Source of the DNA: Puccinia triticina
Lineage: Eukaryota > Basidiomycota > Pucciniomycetes > Pucciniales > Pucciniaceae
Assembly: GCF_026914185.1 (NCBI RefSeq)
Contig: NC_070562.1
Span: 4,402,001-4,466,000, forward strand
DNA length: 64,000 nt
Direction: 5' to 3'
Shown: in pieces, positions 12,325 through 24,500 of the stretch
Position numbering within the stretch: position 1 is the stretch's first letter
How the letters are laid out: each line of letters starts with the position of its first letter
The notes under the pieces: model-generated
What the model saw: the letters and a program-made list of their open reading frames with translations, nothing else
Database searches by the model: none
Told to the model about the DNA's origin: nothing
Made by a program: the position numbers and the translations under genes

Positions 12325-13063
12325 CATGGAGGAAGGGAATTGTATCAAGTTGGTGATTTTCAATGACCATCCTTCTGTCTCCACCCATTTTCTACGGGGT
12401 AATGGGGGGCACAGCGAATTCCACATGGTTTTCACCAAGCCAGTTTCACCTGTTGTATCCACAAACCTGCTTGCCAGGAAGTACCCCCAGTGTGTAGTCC
12501 GTTTGGATGTTGCATTCTACCTCAGAAGTATTCAAACTTATAATGCGCAACCCCAAGTCATAAGTATTCAAATTTATAATGCGCAACACCAAGTTCACCC
12601 CTTTTCTCCACCAAATTTCCAGAACCCCCGGGGGCTGCGCGTTGTAAATTTGACAATGGAAGTTGATCTGGAAACCCAGCTTTTCTCAGATTTTGCTGGA
12701 AATATAGGCAGATCTAGGATTTGGTACAATCAAGCCCAATATTCCCTGCAAAATCCTGAAAAATCTGAGTTCCCAGATTGACGGAAATTCCTCTAATGTA
12801 TAACATATAATGTGGTGTTCAAACGGGGCAAAATTTTAGTATAGTGACAGTTGAGAGTTCTCTTCATTTCAAACACCTCTCAAAACGGTAATTCTTATGA
12901 TTTTATGTAAACCAATTTTTAAAAAACAATACTGAACACCATAACTATGTGCTTCTTGGTTGTAAAGTTTTCCAGCTCCCCTGAGGTTGTTGTCGATCAC
13001 GGCCAACCGAAGTGCTCTACGTAATCGAAATCTCGGGAATTGGCTCACTTAACTACGTGTTCT
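12325..13063. other. intergenic DNA with one small inverted repeat
   Basis: No gene. TCAAATTTATAATGCGCA near 12568 is mirrored by TGCGCGTTGTAAATTTGA ending at 12653, a possible small MITE; a near copy of the left arm precedes it at about 12534. Confidence 0.4.
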
Positions 13064-15178
13064 CTAATTTGGAATTTTTGTTTTCTCAGCGGCCAGTAGT
13101 TTTTCTTGATTGTCGATCCAGTCACCCAATATTTTGGTGACTTGACTCCGATGACTTGGTGCCTGAGGTACGCAAGTAGTAAAAGAAAGTCATGCATAAA
13201 TGTCGGATTGTGGTACATGTTCATAACACAAAATTCTTCCGACTTACTTCCGTGAAAAAGTGATTACCCCCTTCAATATTTATACATTCAATGTTGCCCG
13301 AAGGAAACATGATTTTCTTTGAATCTTCTGTGAACATTTTAGGTGGTAAAGGTGGATCATTTGGAGCACCGATGAAGAGACATCGGATGTCGCTACTGAA
13401 AGCTACGGGTAGTAGAGCAGCTGGAATCGGACGGTTTGTGAATACAGCAATAATCAATTTATCTACATTCACTTCATAAAAAGAAGTGACGGCTCTTACC
13501 CTCTTCATCTCTTTGGTCTACCTCTCGAGCCTGGAAGATGTTCCACCGATGAGCTTTAAATGCCAATGTGATAGTAAACCCACCAAGAAAACAACGCTGA
13601 ACTTTGACGCACTCGATACCAATTCAGAGCCGACGACAAGCCACTCTTTTTGATTTCTGAGACTACATAAGCTATCTCCTGCAGATGAGGGGGCGGGGGG
13701 TAGCATGGAGTTGTAAATTCCTGGTTTGTATGTAATTATATTGGACTGACTCACAGGGTCTTCGATCATCACCGATTCCAATTCCTCCCCCACTTCTTTC
13801 AGCTGCTTTTGAAAAACATTCTCGAAGACCATTGACTCGTCCTTGTACTTTGATAGCTTCTGCTCGATGGAGGCCTCCACTCCTCTTTCAAAGTGGAAGT
13901 AGAGCAAAAGCATCGCCGCCTTGCAATATCGATCAATCTCTTCGTTCGATTCTTCAGACATAAAATAGATTTGATAGCTGAGGAAAATTTTGCTCGTTAG
14001 AATCTGCCTTGAGGAGCAAAGGAAACAGAAATCTACCAAAATGGCTCTCACCCAAAATGCGGTATGAATTTCCTAATCATCTCAACGTAATCTATTCTTT
14101 GACCTAATTGAGCTGGTGAAGTGGGGGGAACACAGAGCCTGTTGGTATCGCAAGCAATGCCAAGAAGACATCAGGCACTTTTCGATGTCAAGCTTCAAGG
14201 AATTATTTGAAAGAAAATAAAGAGAAGCTTTGCATACGTGGCCCAAAATTTAACTTTCTCAGGATGGTATGACAAGAAACGCGCGGCCAAGATTGAACCC
14301 CTGAGCACAACAGTCTTCCTGATAAGCCAGATCCTAGTCCACTCATGTATCTTTAAAGTTGTTTTGACTTGGCTGTATCAAGGAGAGACTTACCAATCAT
14401 GACTGACAATAGTTATTTTTCCTACTATGCCCTCATGATGCAAAATTTCAACGAGGGATTTACACATACTGGCTTTACCATATGCCTCGACGTCTGTTGG
14501 TTTTGACTATCAAGCGATCATCGCAAATGTAGAGAGACTTTGAGAAAAAATAATAGACTGACAGTATTGTTCAAGAAATAGAAAAACATCAAAAAAATCT
14601 GCCTGGAGCTCACCGTTCCACCAAAGCTAGATTTTTGCGGTTTGCAATATTCCAATTGAACAAGTCAGAAAATCAGAAAAAAAACTTTAACAAGATGTGG
14701 GGAAGGAAGGAATTTAGTTTTTAGCAGGGAGAAAGTCACTTACCCGAGTAAGTCTGGCGCAATCACACGGAACCCCCGTTGCACCAGGTCCACGATTTGA
14801 TACCTCCAACTGAAAGCCCTATAAAAGAGTGATCAATTGAGCCAGAGAGACCTGAGAACAGAAAGCTGAAGAGGAGAACTCAAACAACTCGGGCTGACAA
14901 TACGTCACTCAAACTGATCAGTCACCGTATTAGTCACTTTGATAGTTGAGGAAATGGGAAGGGCTTACGAATCCGTGAAGACAAAGCACAGTGGGAGCCG
15001 CATCTTTTCGGGCTGGCAATTGATCAATATAACCTGTTGGATAGATGAAGCCAGAATCAATTCAGATCTAGACCAATCACACATTTTTTATGAGTGTGAA
15101 ATGCTCACGGTAAGTGTAACCAGCGCTGACTTGTATTGTTTTGTACGTGAATATTCCGGGATCTTGAAGGACAAGCAT
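13064..15178 (-). pseudogene. epoxide-hydrolase-like alpha/beta hydrolase, 13 exons, one frameshift
   Basis: Soluble alpha/beta hydrolase of the epoxide hydrolase group, expected to hydrolyse an epoxide or related substrate via an Asp nucleophile. Exons (minus): 15178-15109, 15033-14969, 14893-14886, 14818-14744, 14626-14614, 14508-14394, 14300-14238, 14138-14052, 13977-13755, 13678-13613, 13530-13500, 13420-13248, 13162-13064. Visible motifs: LHGF+PEL (oxyanion loop, HGFP), APDLLGFGG, SHDWGS (nucleophile Asp), NWYR (lid-type motif), GGNHF (catalytic His). The third exon is 8 nt and the fifth is 13 nt, and all boundaries match the paralogue at 45952-47946. Exon 6 has a run of five A (plus 14459-14463) where the paralogue reads three, a net +2 shift that breaks the frame between ...SMCK and SLVEIL. 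This suggests a pseudogene or a sequencing error; everything else is intact. Start ATG at 15178 gives a first exon the same length as the paralogue's. Confidence 0.82.
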
Positions 15179-16676
15179 TCTGACTCTCGTGTGTGGAGTT
15201 CTCCGGATAATGAGATGCTTCACAGAAACGGTGTATGCAGTAAAGAACGTGTCGCGTTATAAGCTCGAACTGGAACTCGTTTAGGCTGACGGCACAAGGA
15301 CAAATGTTTACCCTTTTTTCATCTCAGGGACCCCTTGCATTCAGGAACTCGTCGCTGTCTTGTGATCTACCCAGGCGGGGAACTTGGTAACTAACAAAAT
15401 ATCCAGTGAACTCCTGCCGTCATGTGGAATCTTGAGACATCCCCTAGGCACTATGTCCCTGCCACGGGATAAGCATTATGCAGCTGCCCCAGAGTCTATA
15501 TGTAGCATCCCCTGCTCATCCCTTCATATCTCAGACAGCGCACAGCAGCACACTGAATCTGATCCCTGCCAGTCGAGCTCGCTAGCTGCCTCCGCGTCTT
15601 ACGCTGGCTGAACCCAATGCCGCCAGTGGCTAAAACGACTCGCCTAGTAGTAGTCCTCCTCTACTACCTGAGCTAAACGCGAGCAAGGCCAAAAAGATAC
15701 CACAATGAACCCTGGCTTGTCCCAATATTCAGGAACACCCCTGCGGATATTATGTAGGCATCTGAAACAGGAAAAATTTGAGGTGGGCCGGGTGCCCCAT
15801 AATTTCCGGCGCGTAAACATGAGTGGCAGACATCATGATCTGGTCCCCGGAGCACTCCATTGCACAATTTGGGGAGATCAGAGTGGTAAACAGGGTCAAA
15901 GATCTCTGAAGAGACATTGATACAGGGTGGCCCCAAACTATCAAAGACCCTGCGAGGGGCGCCCGAAGGGCCCTCCGCAGGAGGGACTTCAACACCCGGT
16001 GAAATTTGGGGTGGCAGGAACAGAAAATCAGCTTGGAGACATTATTACCTTTGGAGACTTAATAGTACCTTCCGCGGCCCGCGGAGCGTAAGAATCCCTT
16101 GTTACATTTAAACATCACCGCGGGGTGTAAATACATTACGGGAATGTTGAATTTAACAACCTATCTTTTACATGGTATCCACATAGGATCCTGGAAACCC
16201 CCTATAAATGTGGATAATGTAAAATCCAGACTTTTGGCTAAATCCATACATCGGGGGCACCGGGGAATGGCCTTTTTGGGGCCAATTCATACATTTTCAT
16301 GCGTATGCTTGAGGCAAAATCCCCCCGGGGACCCCCAAAACCCAGATAAAAAGCCGGGTTCTGCGGGTGTAGCAGATTTAACCAAGTTTTGGTGGAACTT
16401 TTGTACATTTCTGGCATGTTTGATGCCTACCCTCTTGGGTTTCAAATCCCATTCAAACCTATTTCATGCCTAACATTTTGCAAAAAAATGGAAATATTCA
16501 TACATTTACATTACCCACATACTTCGGGTGGTTTTCCAGGGTCCTATCCACATTGTAAATCCCGCACAACGTAAGAATGTACTATACCATTATATGGTTG
16601 AATTTTACATGTGATCACCAAAATTTGTGTAAAAACCCCAGGGAAGGAAGAAAAAGTACCACCTGGCTACACAATT
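15179..16676. other. unassigned, probably repeat-derived DNA
   Basis: 15290-15680 has an LTR-like composition but no matching second copy in the window. 15690-16670 holds many GTAAAT/ATTTAC words without clear ends. No gene recognised. Confidence 0.3.
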
Positions 16677-16874
16677 AAGGTGTTCAAAGTTGAAATCATA
16701 AAAATTTTGAATCATAAAATCATAAAATCATAAAAATTTTGGGTGATAATTTTTTATGTACCATTTTCAAACTATTGATCTGTTTTGAGTGTTTGGGTGG
16801 TACATATTTTTTCTGCTTAAAATTTTATGATTTTATGGTGTTATGATTTTATGCAAGTCAACTTTGAACACCTT
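16677..16874. mobile_element. MITE with GGTGTTCAAAGTTGA terminal repeats
   Basis: AAGGTGTTCAAAGTTGA and TCAACTTTGAACACCTT are exact inverted repeats with ATAAAATCATAAAA-rich subterminal arms. The surrounding sequence (16633-16676 plus 16875-16915) is duplicated without the element at 17339-17420, giving a paralogous empty site; flanking aatt repeats are consistent with a short A/T target duplication. Non-coding. Confidence 0.75.
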
Positions 16875-17832
16875 AAATTATAGGGGGCATCAACTCTCTC
16901 TCAGAGAGGTATAACACCAGGCCATAACACCCCCCCGCAAGCCAATATCACTGATAACAGAGATTATATTGGATTGGACCCCAAATGGGCTGGTGTAAAA
17001 CTACATATAAATCTAAGTGTTACTCCCCAACAGACTTGTTAACTGTCAACTTTCACACATACTGGCTTATACTATACCAATGCTATTTTAGAGACTATAC
17101 TATGTTTTTATCTTAAAATGGGAATTTTGGCACGCATGAACCGTGGAACTATTTTGAGGCAACCACACTCCTAAAGCAATAATCAATAATATACTTATAT
17201 ATAAGACTAGGAGTAGCTAACACAGTTATGTCATGTTATGTGAGGGTTACAAGCTGGGGAGATGTGACATGTGGGAGATGCAGGTAATGGGAATTGAACA
17301 CACAACAGAGGCAACACTGGGCTCATAACCTGTAAATTAAACCCCGGGGAAGGAAGAAAAGGTACCATCTGACTACACAATTGTAGAGGGCATCAACTCT
17401 CCCCTGGAGAGGTACAGCAGACCCATAAGAGCTTGCAACTTTTGTACCGCGCTTTGGAACTTTTGGCCGCAGCGGCCAAACTTTGCAATTGGGTTCAAGA
17501 ACCCCTCATCAAGTGATGAGTATACTTCCTAGCCAAGTAAGCTATGCATCAGGCCGGACCTTTGGGAATTTCTTTCTTATGGAGCTCCTGTGAAAACAGT
17601 ATTTTTTATTCCTAAGAACAAAAACCAGAGCTGAATAGAAACATTTAAGAACAATGATAAAGGAACAAATATCAATAAACCAACCCTGAACTATAAAGAT
17701 AGGAAAATTGGATAAGAGAGTGGAAAGGATTTGGCTGGAAGACTATGAAGAAGTTGGAATTATTATTCAAAAAGATAATGATAGGAGACAACAATAAAAG
17801 AAAACAAAACCTATTATTATAGGTAACTAATT
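16875..17832. other. unassigned DNA including a segment duplication
   Basis: 17339-17420 repeats 16633-16676/16875-16915 (AAACCCC.GGGAAGGAAGAAAA then GGCATCAACTCTC). No gene recognised. Confidence 0.4.
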
Positions 17833-17942
17833 AAAAATCACTAATTACGTCAACAACTCCTTTTTTCGCGCAGCATTTCCCCACTGTAGGGTCTGTGAAC
17901 GCTGCGCAACAAAAGGAGTTATCAATGTAATTAATGATTTTT
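17833..17942. repeat. 110-bp inverted-repeat element
   Basis: AAAAATCACTAATTACG ... AACTCCTTTT ... GCGCAGC is mirrored by GCTGCGCAACAAAAGGAGTT ... TAATTAATGATTTTT. Looks like a small hairpin MITE; no clear target duplication. Confidence 0.55.
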
Positions 17943-18880
17943 ACTGTAAGACACTCTCTGGGAGGACGACAATTACAGCAGAGCCAGTCAATACCTCCCA
18001 GGGGCCTTACCGGGACACTTCTCCGACCACGGCCCCCTTTTATATTTGTTGCCCCCCCAACTTTTGGCCTTGGTGTAGACAGGGAAATGCTGTTGCCCAA
18101 CCTGACTAGCTATTCCAAGCTTGGCCAAATGCAGGTCACAACAAAAATCTGAATTGATTAAAAAAGTATAGACATGTTGCGAAGTATTTTTTTTGGCAGC
18201 ACTTCCCATCTGGGTAACTTTCTAAACAAAAGCGAAAGTGCGCGGTGACAGTTCTTTTGAAGGCACAAATGCTGGTTTCATATCAGCGAGCTGAGGATCC
18301 ATCTCGGGGCTCGAGAGAGCCTCTATTTAGACCCTTGGTTCTACAGTACGAGATAGTGGGCCTCAAGAGTGATGCCGAGACAAAAACCCGTATAGTACAG
18401 GACATTAGGCCAAGGATCCGGGTCAGGATAAAAGTGAATACAGCCAGAGGGCGCAGAATGGGGGTTAGAAGATATGTACGGCCAGAGGGCCGGGGAAGGT
18501 AATACAAGGAACCAGACGAGAGTGTCCGATCAGAGAGAGGATATATGTACATATTACAACAAAGAGAAGAAAGAGAGGCCAATGCTTTTCTTGGCGGCAG
18601 TCCTGGTGGACGGTGACTTCTGTAGGGATTCAATTCCGGATCTGGAGCGGAGTCCATTTGGGACACCACATCATCCCGTCTCTAGTTCCGAGTGGCTGTA
18701 CTCGGTTTACCACAAAGTGCCATGCACAATACCTTTCTTGATGTTGTTTTACAAAATCATGTCTTTCAGGTCGCCATATGACAGCTTGAACGATTGCTGT
18801 TACCTCTATTTTTGATAATTTTTTCCGGTTGGGGTCTTTGAGACGCAAGCTACCATTCTTCTATACATACTACCATCAGC
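17943..18880. other. unassigned, possible retrotransposon remnant
   Basis: Open but unrecognisable frames and LTR-like composition around 18245-18700. No domain or paired terminal repeat seen. Confidence 0.25.
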
Positions 18881-18944
18881 CTCGCAGATGACTAACCTCT
18901 TCTTGCTCATGCTATCTTCAAGGAATTCGCATTAGTCATCAGCA

Positions 18945-19365
18945 CCCTACTTCGAAAGCGCCGAAAACAAGCTCTCCCCCCGCCACCGCCAAGGCCCAAC
19001 GCCAACTGACCAGCAAGACCTCCTCCAGCACTTCCGACCATGAGATCACATCCCTCTACGGAAAATACAGCGAATCGGCCTGCTCAATCAACAAGCCCAC
19101 AGACCACAAAGACTCACCCCGACACGACCGCTCACTAGACCATGCCAAAAGCTCTTGTTGACAGGAGGGCTCGTTGGCCCAAGGGAACGACGCAGCCAGA
19201 CTGCTGATGCGAAAGAGCGGGGTGATTGACGAGCTGAACTGGATGCTTGGCAAGGCCATTGCAGATTCAGCCCAGCAGACAGCCCTCGCCAACTCCCAGG
19301 AGGAGGCTTCTCCAGAACAACAACATCACCACCACCACCACCTCCATGATCATCAACAGTGCTGA
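18945..19365 (+). pseudogene. unidentified coding-like fragment
   Basis: Codon-like, Ser/Thr/Pro-rich stretch with an in-frame TGA at about 19161, then a segment reading NDAARLLMRKSGVIDELNW and ending in a His run and stop near 19365. I do not recognise the family. No upstream ATG or splice model is convincing, so it is probably a broken gene fragment. Confidence 0.3.
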
Positions 19366-19816
19366 TCCTACCAAGGATTCTCATACTGCCCCAAAATTCA
19401 ATCTACCTCTCTTTTATTGACACTTAGGTCTCTTCTGAGCAAGCACATCTAATTATTACCTTATTGTTCAGCTTTTCAGGCTGCTCTTCCTGGATCTGTT
19501 GACTGTTCAAGATTGGGTTTTCTCTGTACGTTTGTGTCACAATACTTCTGGTTGCTAACCAAGAATCAAGCTTCATCAAGCTCCTGTACCATAGTACAGA
19601 AATAGTGTTTTGCCAAGGCACTACTCAGCTTGGAGTTTCAATAGCCAGGAACTGCTAAGTTGATGTGATGATCCCATTTGGCCTGCTTTTCCAGAGTGGA
19701 GGCCAGGTGGATTGCACAACCAATTCTGTAATCTACAGCAGTTGTTATAGTGGTGTGTGCAAGGGGCCAACAAAGTCCATGCCCTATTTGATGAAGGAAC
19801 CTACATATGTAACAAT
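19366..19816. other. unassigned intergenic DNA
   Basis: No gene or bounded repeat recognised. Confidence 0.3.
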
Positions 19817-19993
19817 AGGGGGTTTCAAACATGGTGCAGGTCCTGTTCCAGGAACCCCCAATTCACAAAATCCAGGAACCTGCAACACACCCACCCAATT
19901 TTACCCAAAAAACATACAGAAATAATTTGAAAATTCATTTTGCAGGAAGTTTGTCTTCCTGAACTGGGACCTGCACCATGTTTGAAACCCCCC
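19817..19993. mobile_element. MITE with AGGGGGTTTCAAACATGG ends
   Basis: Near-perfect inverted repeats of about 30 bp (AGGGGGTTTCAAACATGG ... CCATGTTTGAAACCCCCC) flanked by AAT on both sides. End sequence resembles the AGGGGGATTCAAAG family but subterminal parts differ. Non-coding. Confidence 0.7.
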
Positions 19994-20300
19994 AATGCCG
20001 GCGCGTTGATCTTGTTGAAATCCAAACCCCATTAAACGGTCCCAAGTGGCTTTTGATTTGGGTATGGTGTGTAGGTGATACACACATCAAACTATTGAAT
20101 ATTTTCCGGCAACCAAGACAGCCTTTGGTTCACATCTTAATTAAACAAGATGGTGTTGAAGGAGAAGTTTTGAGATGTTGGAAAAATTTGTCCTGTTCCT
20201 CCCCCTATCCAAGCACAACTTTCAACTTTTCTCTCTGACCAAACATGTAAAGTGCACTAAAAGTAATACCAGGTGAGGATTTTTTGCACAACAGTTACAA
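19994..20300. other. unassigned intergenic DNA
   Basis: No gene or bounded repeat recognised. Confidence 0.3.
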
Positions 20301-20924
20301 CAATGGTGGGTAGTTACTTTACTTTACAATAGGCGGTTTCAAAGTTGGCCAGATGCGACTTGCATGCGCTTTTGCAAGTCGGTGTTCAAGAATGAACTTG
20401 AACACCGACTTGCAAAAGTGCATGCAAGCCACACTGTACTACACCCCCTAAGCCTTCTTGAATGTTTTTTTGAAATTTGGTGTTCAATAAAGCCTTGAAC
20501 ACCAACTTGCAAAAGTGTATGCAAGTTGTACATGGCCAACTTTGAATCCCCCTAATATCTGTGGGATTTTTGTAAAGTAACTGCCCGCCTTTACTTTTTG
20601 CGCCGTTATTGTTAGCAGTAATGCACAAACAGCAGCATCACTTGTAATGTAACAAGCCTCTTTTTTTGAGGCTGTTACGGGTAAATTAACGCGTTGTTGA
20701 GCAATAAAAGGCTAAATTGGACCTATTTTGGCCTTTTATTGCTTGTTATCTCGCCCAATATCTGTCACTCCGCGCTCAGTTATAGTAACGGCTGTCACAA
20801 AAAAAAACTCTTGGTGTGATATTGATATTGCACTGACGTTACCGCTAACAATAACAATAAAGGCCAAAATTTGTTATGTTGTCATTACGTTACACGTTAC
20901 CGTAGCAATAAATACCCACCGTTA
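20301..20924. mobile_element. Non-autonomous 7-bp-TSD element with a nested MITE
   Basis: CAATGGTGGGTAGTTACTTT at the left, AATACCCACCGTTA at the right, exact 7-bp flanks gttacaa (20294-20300 and 20925-20931). The interior aligns in inverse orientation with 11936-12324. A MITE (20331-20553) splits it. Confidence 0.82.
20331..20553. mobile_element. Compact copy of the AGGGGGATTCAAAG MITE family
   Basis: AGGCGGTTTCAAAGTTGGCC / GGCCAACTTTGAATCCCCCT ends, flanked by AAT. The empty site is inferred from 11936-12324, where the sequence runs through without it. Two palindromic arm pairs lie inside. This copy lacks the insertions seen in the 5421-10773 copy. Confidence 0.8.
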
Positions 20925-21982
20925 GTTACAACATTGCGTGGCAATTCACTTTGAGTATAAAAAAAATGCTATATTGTCATTTGTTGTAGTAATGATTGTG
21001 TCCAAAAAAGTCTTTGCTCATGCTGATTACTACTCAATTTGAATGTTTGAGGTCTGTTCTTTTGAAGAAACTTGTGCAAACTATTTTTTCCGCGGCGCAG
21101 CCGCAATTTCCCTAGTATCTTACAGAAAGGGAAATAAGGATTAGGTCAAAGACAAGAAAACTAAAGAAGAAAAGACAAGTTAGTATTGATGATCAGAGAA
21201 ACCAAGAGATGCCAACAGGAGATCTGAAATGTGGATATTGCATTTCTCACCAAGTTGGAAGTCAGAAAGGCTGTCCAAGTTAATGCTTTGCCGGAGCTTG
21301 TTGGCATGAGCAAGAATTGGTCAATGGTGAGTTGTTGAATTAAGGTTTCTTGATCTGAGTTGGTAAAGTAGAATGTAGTCGAGAGAAGAGAGTCTTGAAA
21401 ATCAATTGATGGAAAGATTTGAGATGAGTAAGGTTTTAAAAGAAGGAGATCACTGATCAAAAGACAGAGACAACTGTGAGAAAGGCGGAGTAGTTAACCG
21501 GACTAGTGTAGTATGCATGCTTTTTTGCCAGTTAAATTGTACTCACTTTGTCTCAGAAGAACTGCTCGAGTGAGCCAGGATTTAGAAGTGATGCTTGCAT
21601 CAATTGCATGAGTAATTTGAATTTCAAGAGAGATATTGAGAGTTGCAGCCAGTAAGAGAGATAAAATTACAAAAATCCAAGACTATCTTTTTGCCTTGGT
21701 AATTGTGTATGTATTTTATTTGAAATGAAAAAGTAAAGAATTCCATTATCTGGGGGGGAGGGGGTAGTGGAGATTTCTGTATTTTTTAGGGAAGTCATGC
21801 ACTGCCGTTGGGGGGGGGGGGGGGGGCAGAATACTTTAGAGAGTTACAACAGGAAAGAGAAACAAAATAATGAAAAATGGAGAGAGGGGATCAGTCAGTG
21901 TATCCTGAGCCTTGGAAAAGGCATTGCATTAGCTGAGGGGTAAAGATAAGCCTGGTGAAGGCCTCAATCTGTTCCCCGTCTT
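20925..21982. other. unassigned DNA with a homopolymer G run
   Basis: No gene recognised. A G run of about 16 lies near 21810. Confidence 0.3.
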
Positions 21983-22450
21983 CAATGTTGTAACCGCTGC
22001 GCTGCACTAAAAAAATTGGTCATTTAGCGCAGCGCAGCGGTCACACCGCTACATCCCAGAGGCATGTAGCGGAAGCTGTTGAAAAAACCGCTGCGCTAAT
22101 TGCTACGCGCCGCGGTTCACCACTACCCACCCCAGGCAATTAGCAATAGCACAGCAGAAGCAGGAATTCGCTGCGCTATCCGCTAATTTAGCGGATAGCG
22201 GAAGTTTATTGTATGTTAAACCTATTTTAACATGATTTAAACCATTTTTTTCTTCTTTTTCAAACCGCTACGCTACAGCTGAAGCGCAGCGGTTCAGCGC
22301 TACCTGACCGCTTTTTTTGACGCGCTAATTTTTTTTTTCCAGGGACAAAAAAAAGCGGTTAGCGCATTGGTCTTGCCGCTGCGCACAGTGTTTAGCGCAG
22401 CGGCACAAAAAACCGCTGAGCTAACTGCTTCGCTGCGCTAAAAGCAGCGC
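21983..22450. repeat. GC-rich palindromic repeat tract (CCGCTGCGCT words)
   Basis: Dozens of inverted CCGCTGCGCT / AGCGCAGCGG words interspersed with A or T runs. It resembles interiors of the 7-bp-TSD elements; its CAATGTTG left edge fits the family, but no matching flank duplication was found. Confidence 0.5.
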
Positions 22451-23639
22451 CGCTGTTAAACCGTTGCCTTCTGTTTGCCATATTGTCGTAAATTGGCCTT
22501 TAAGATGCTGAAAGCTTTTTTGATTGGGTTCATGTTGGGGAGTAGGCGGTGTTGTGACTGGAAAAACCCTTGAGTCTGTATTGCTCCTCCCCGACCTCCT
22601 CTTGTCTCCCGCATACTCCAAATGTGGAGTTTGTCCACCCCACACTACAACAGGCAGGAAGGTAGACAACATGACAGCCAACGTCCTCAACAAGCTCCTC
22701 AATTCAGCCATTGTGATGGATTTGAGCGTTGTCCATTACTAGGACGCTACAGGGTCCTGGAAATGGATTCATGCTGGGAAGCTTCAAGCGTGAGGTATTC
22801 AGAATGACTTCAAAAGAAGCCAATCTTACTGTCAAAGGAAAAAGACTCACCCAAGCATGTTTTAAGTAGTGCTCAAAATCAACCTGCTTGAAATTTTCTT
22901 GCTGTTTCATAATTGAAACCAGACCACTGAGATCAAGTTGAATCATTGAGTTGCCCGCACCACCAAAAGTATTGATGTCCTCTCACCAATCCGAGTACAA
23001 ATTACACTGTCCAGGCACACACCACTTTCATCTTTGAGGAAGAATTTACCATAAGCTAAAATCTAGATAAATAAAAAGGAAAAGAAAAGACTCACCGGTG
23101 AAGACAAGGCAATTGGGGTCATAGTTAGCCATCATGATGATGTATTTAGCTCTTTGGATTGGGTCTTGGTTGGCATTGACCTTTCTCATTGTTTTTTTGG
23201 TCATACACAGACATTTGTGAAGTTCATTTGAGATTGTTTGTAAGGAGATTAAAACATTGTGTTGCTTGATGAGGACATATTGCATTTCTTCTAGGTAGAT
23301 GGTTGGATGGTTGGTGACCATCTCCAAGAGAAAAGCGTTTTCTTTTTTATTGAGAGCCAAGGGACAACCCCTGGTTTTGTAGGTCGCTGGATCGGTGACA
23401 ACAGATTGGGTTGTTTTGAAAAAAAAAACGGCGTCGCAGGGAGTCGGAACTGACCCCAGATGCATTTGCAGCATTGATTTTGGCAAGATTTTTGCCATGA
23501 AGCAACGATGAAACCGCTGCGCTGCAAACAGCGCAGCGAAGCGGTCAGCGCTGCGCTGTGTTGAAAATCAGCGGGGAAAGCGCTGCGCTAACCGCTGATT
23601 AATTTCACCGGAAAAAACTGAAGATTTCAGCGCCGCTAA

Positions 23640-24179
23640 TGTGACAGGACAGGGACATCTGGGTTAGGGGTCACTGACCAAAGTGGAGGAAACCTAAGGG
23701 ATTGTATATACTTAGTTTAGGTTTAGGTTTCATCTCTCGTTGTACATACAATAGAGCCTGTACTTCCCTTTCCTCTTCTCTTTCCTCACTCACATCGGTC
23801 ACCACTTCCTCACCTCAATAGGTGATTAGTCATCCTCGTTCTTCTTCCTCGTCTCTCCGCTCCCCCACAATCTCCTCGTGTGCTCACTGCGGTCCTCTGG
23901 CGTCTCTTAAGTTTGCTTTCTTTTCCTTTTGTGTCCTGTCTTTTTCTTCTTCTTGCTATGCAATTCACACTCACATCGGTCACCACTTCCTCACCTCAAT
24001 AGGTGATTAGTCATCCTCGTTCTTCTTCCTCGTCTCTCCGCTCCCCCACAATCTCCTCGCGTGCTCACTGCGGTCCTCTGGCGTCTCTTAGGTGATTAGT
24101 CATCCTTGTTCTTCTTCCTCGTCTCTCCGCTCCCCCACAATCTCCTCGCGTGCTCACTGCGGTCCTCTGGCGTCTCTTA
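23640..24179 (+). repeat. Copia 5' LTR
   Basis: 540 bp, TG...TA ends. Contains about three partial tandem copies of a unit from GGTGATTAGTCATCC to TCTGGCGTCTCTTA (from 23820), so LTR length varies between copies. Confidence 0.9.
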
Positions 24180-24196
24180 GGTTATGAGCCCAGCCT
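24180..24196 (+). promoter_or_regulatory. Copia primer-binding site
   Basis: GGTTATGAGCCCAGCC immediately follows the LTR and is complementary to the anticodon region of initiator tRNA-Met (GGGCTCATAACC), the half-tRNA priming used by many Copia elements. Confidence 0.7.
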
Positions 24197-24500
24197 ACTA
24201 AGAGCACTGTGTCGAGTAGGGCAGCCGTTGATCCAATAGGAACAAGAACGACAAGACATCAGAATCACCATTGTGGCGGGAAATCAGGATCGCAAACCTA
24301 TCCCTATTATTGGTCGCTTTCCTTTCACTCCCGACCCCGACGAAGACAGTCCAGTCCCAGAGCATCAAGACAACACTTCGGAATTGGACACCGACACCAT
24401 CATTGCCGCGGCTCTCAACCCGGCCCCAGATTCATCCTCAGATCACAATCTCGATCAATTTCCCATTCCGTCCACCTCAGTCACCAACAATCCAATCAAG

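Noticed and set aside
15290..15680. A solo LTR
   Set aside because: Composition is suggestive, but no second copy, TG...CA ends with flanking duplication, or similarity to the Copia LTR was found.
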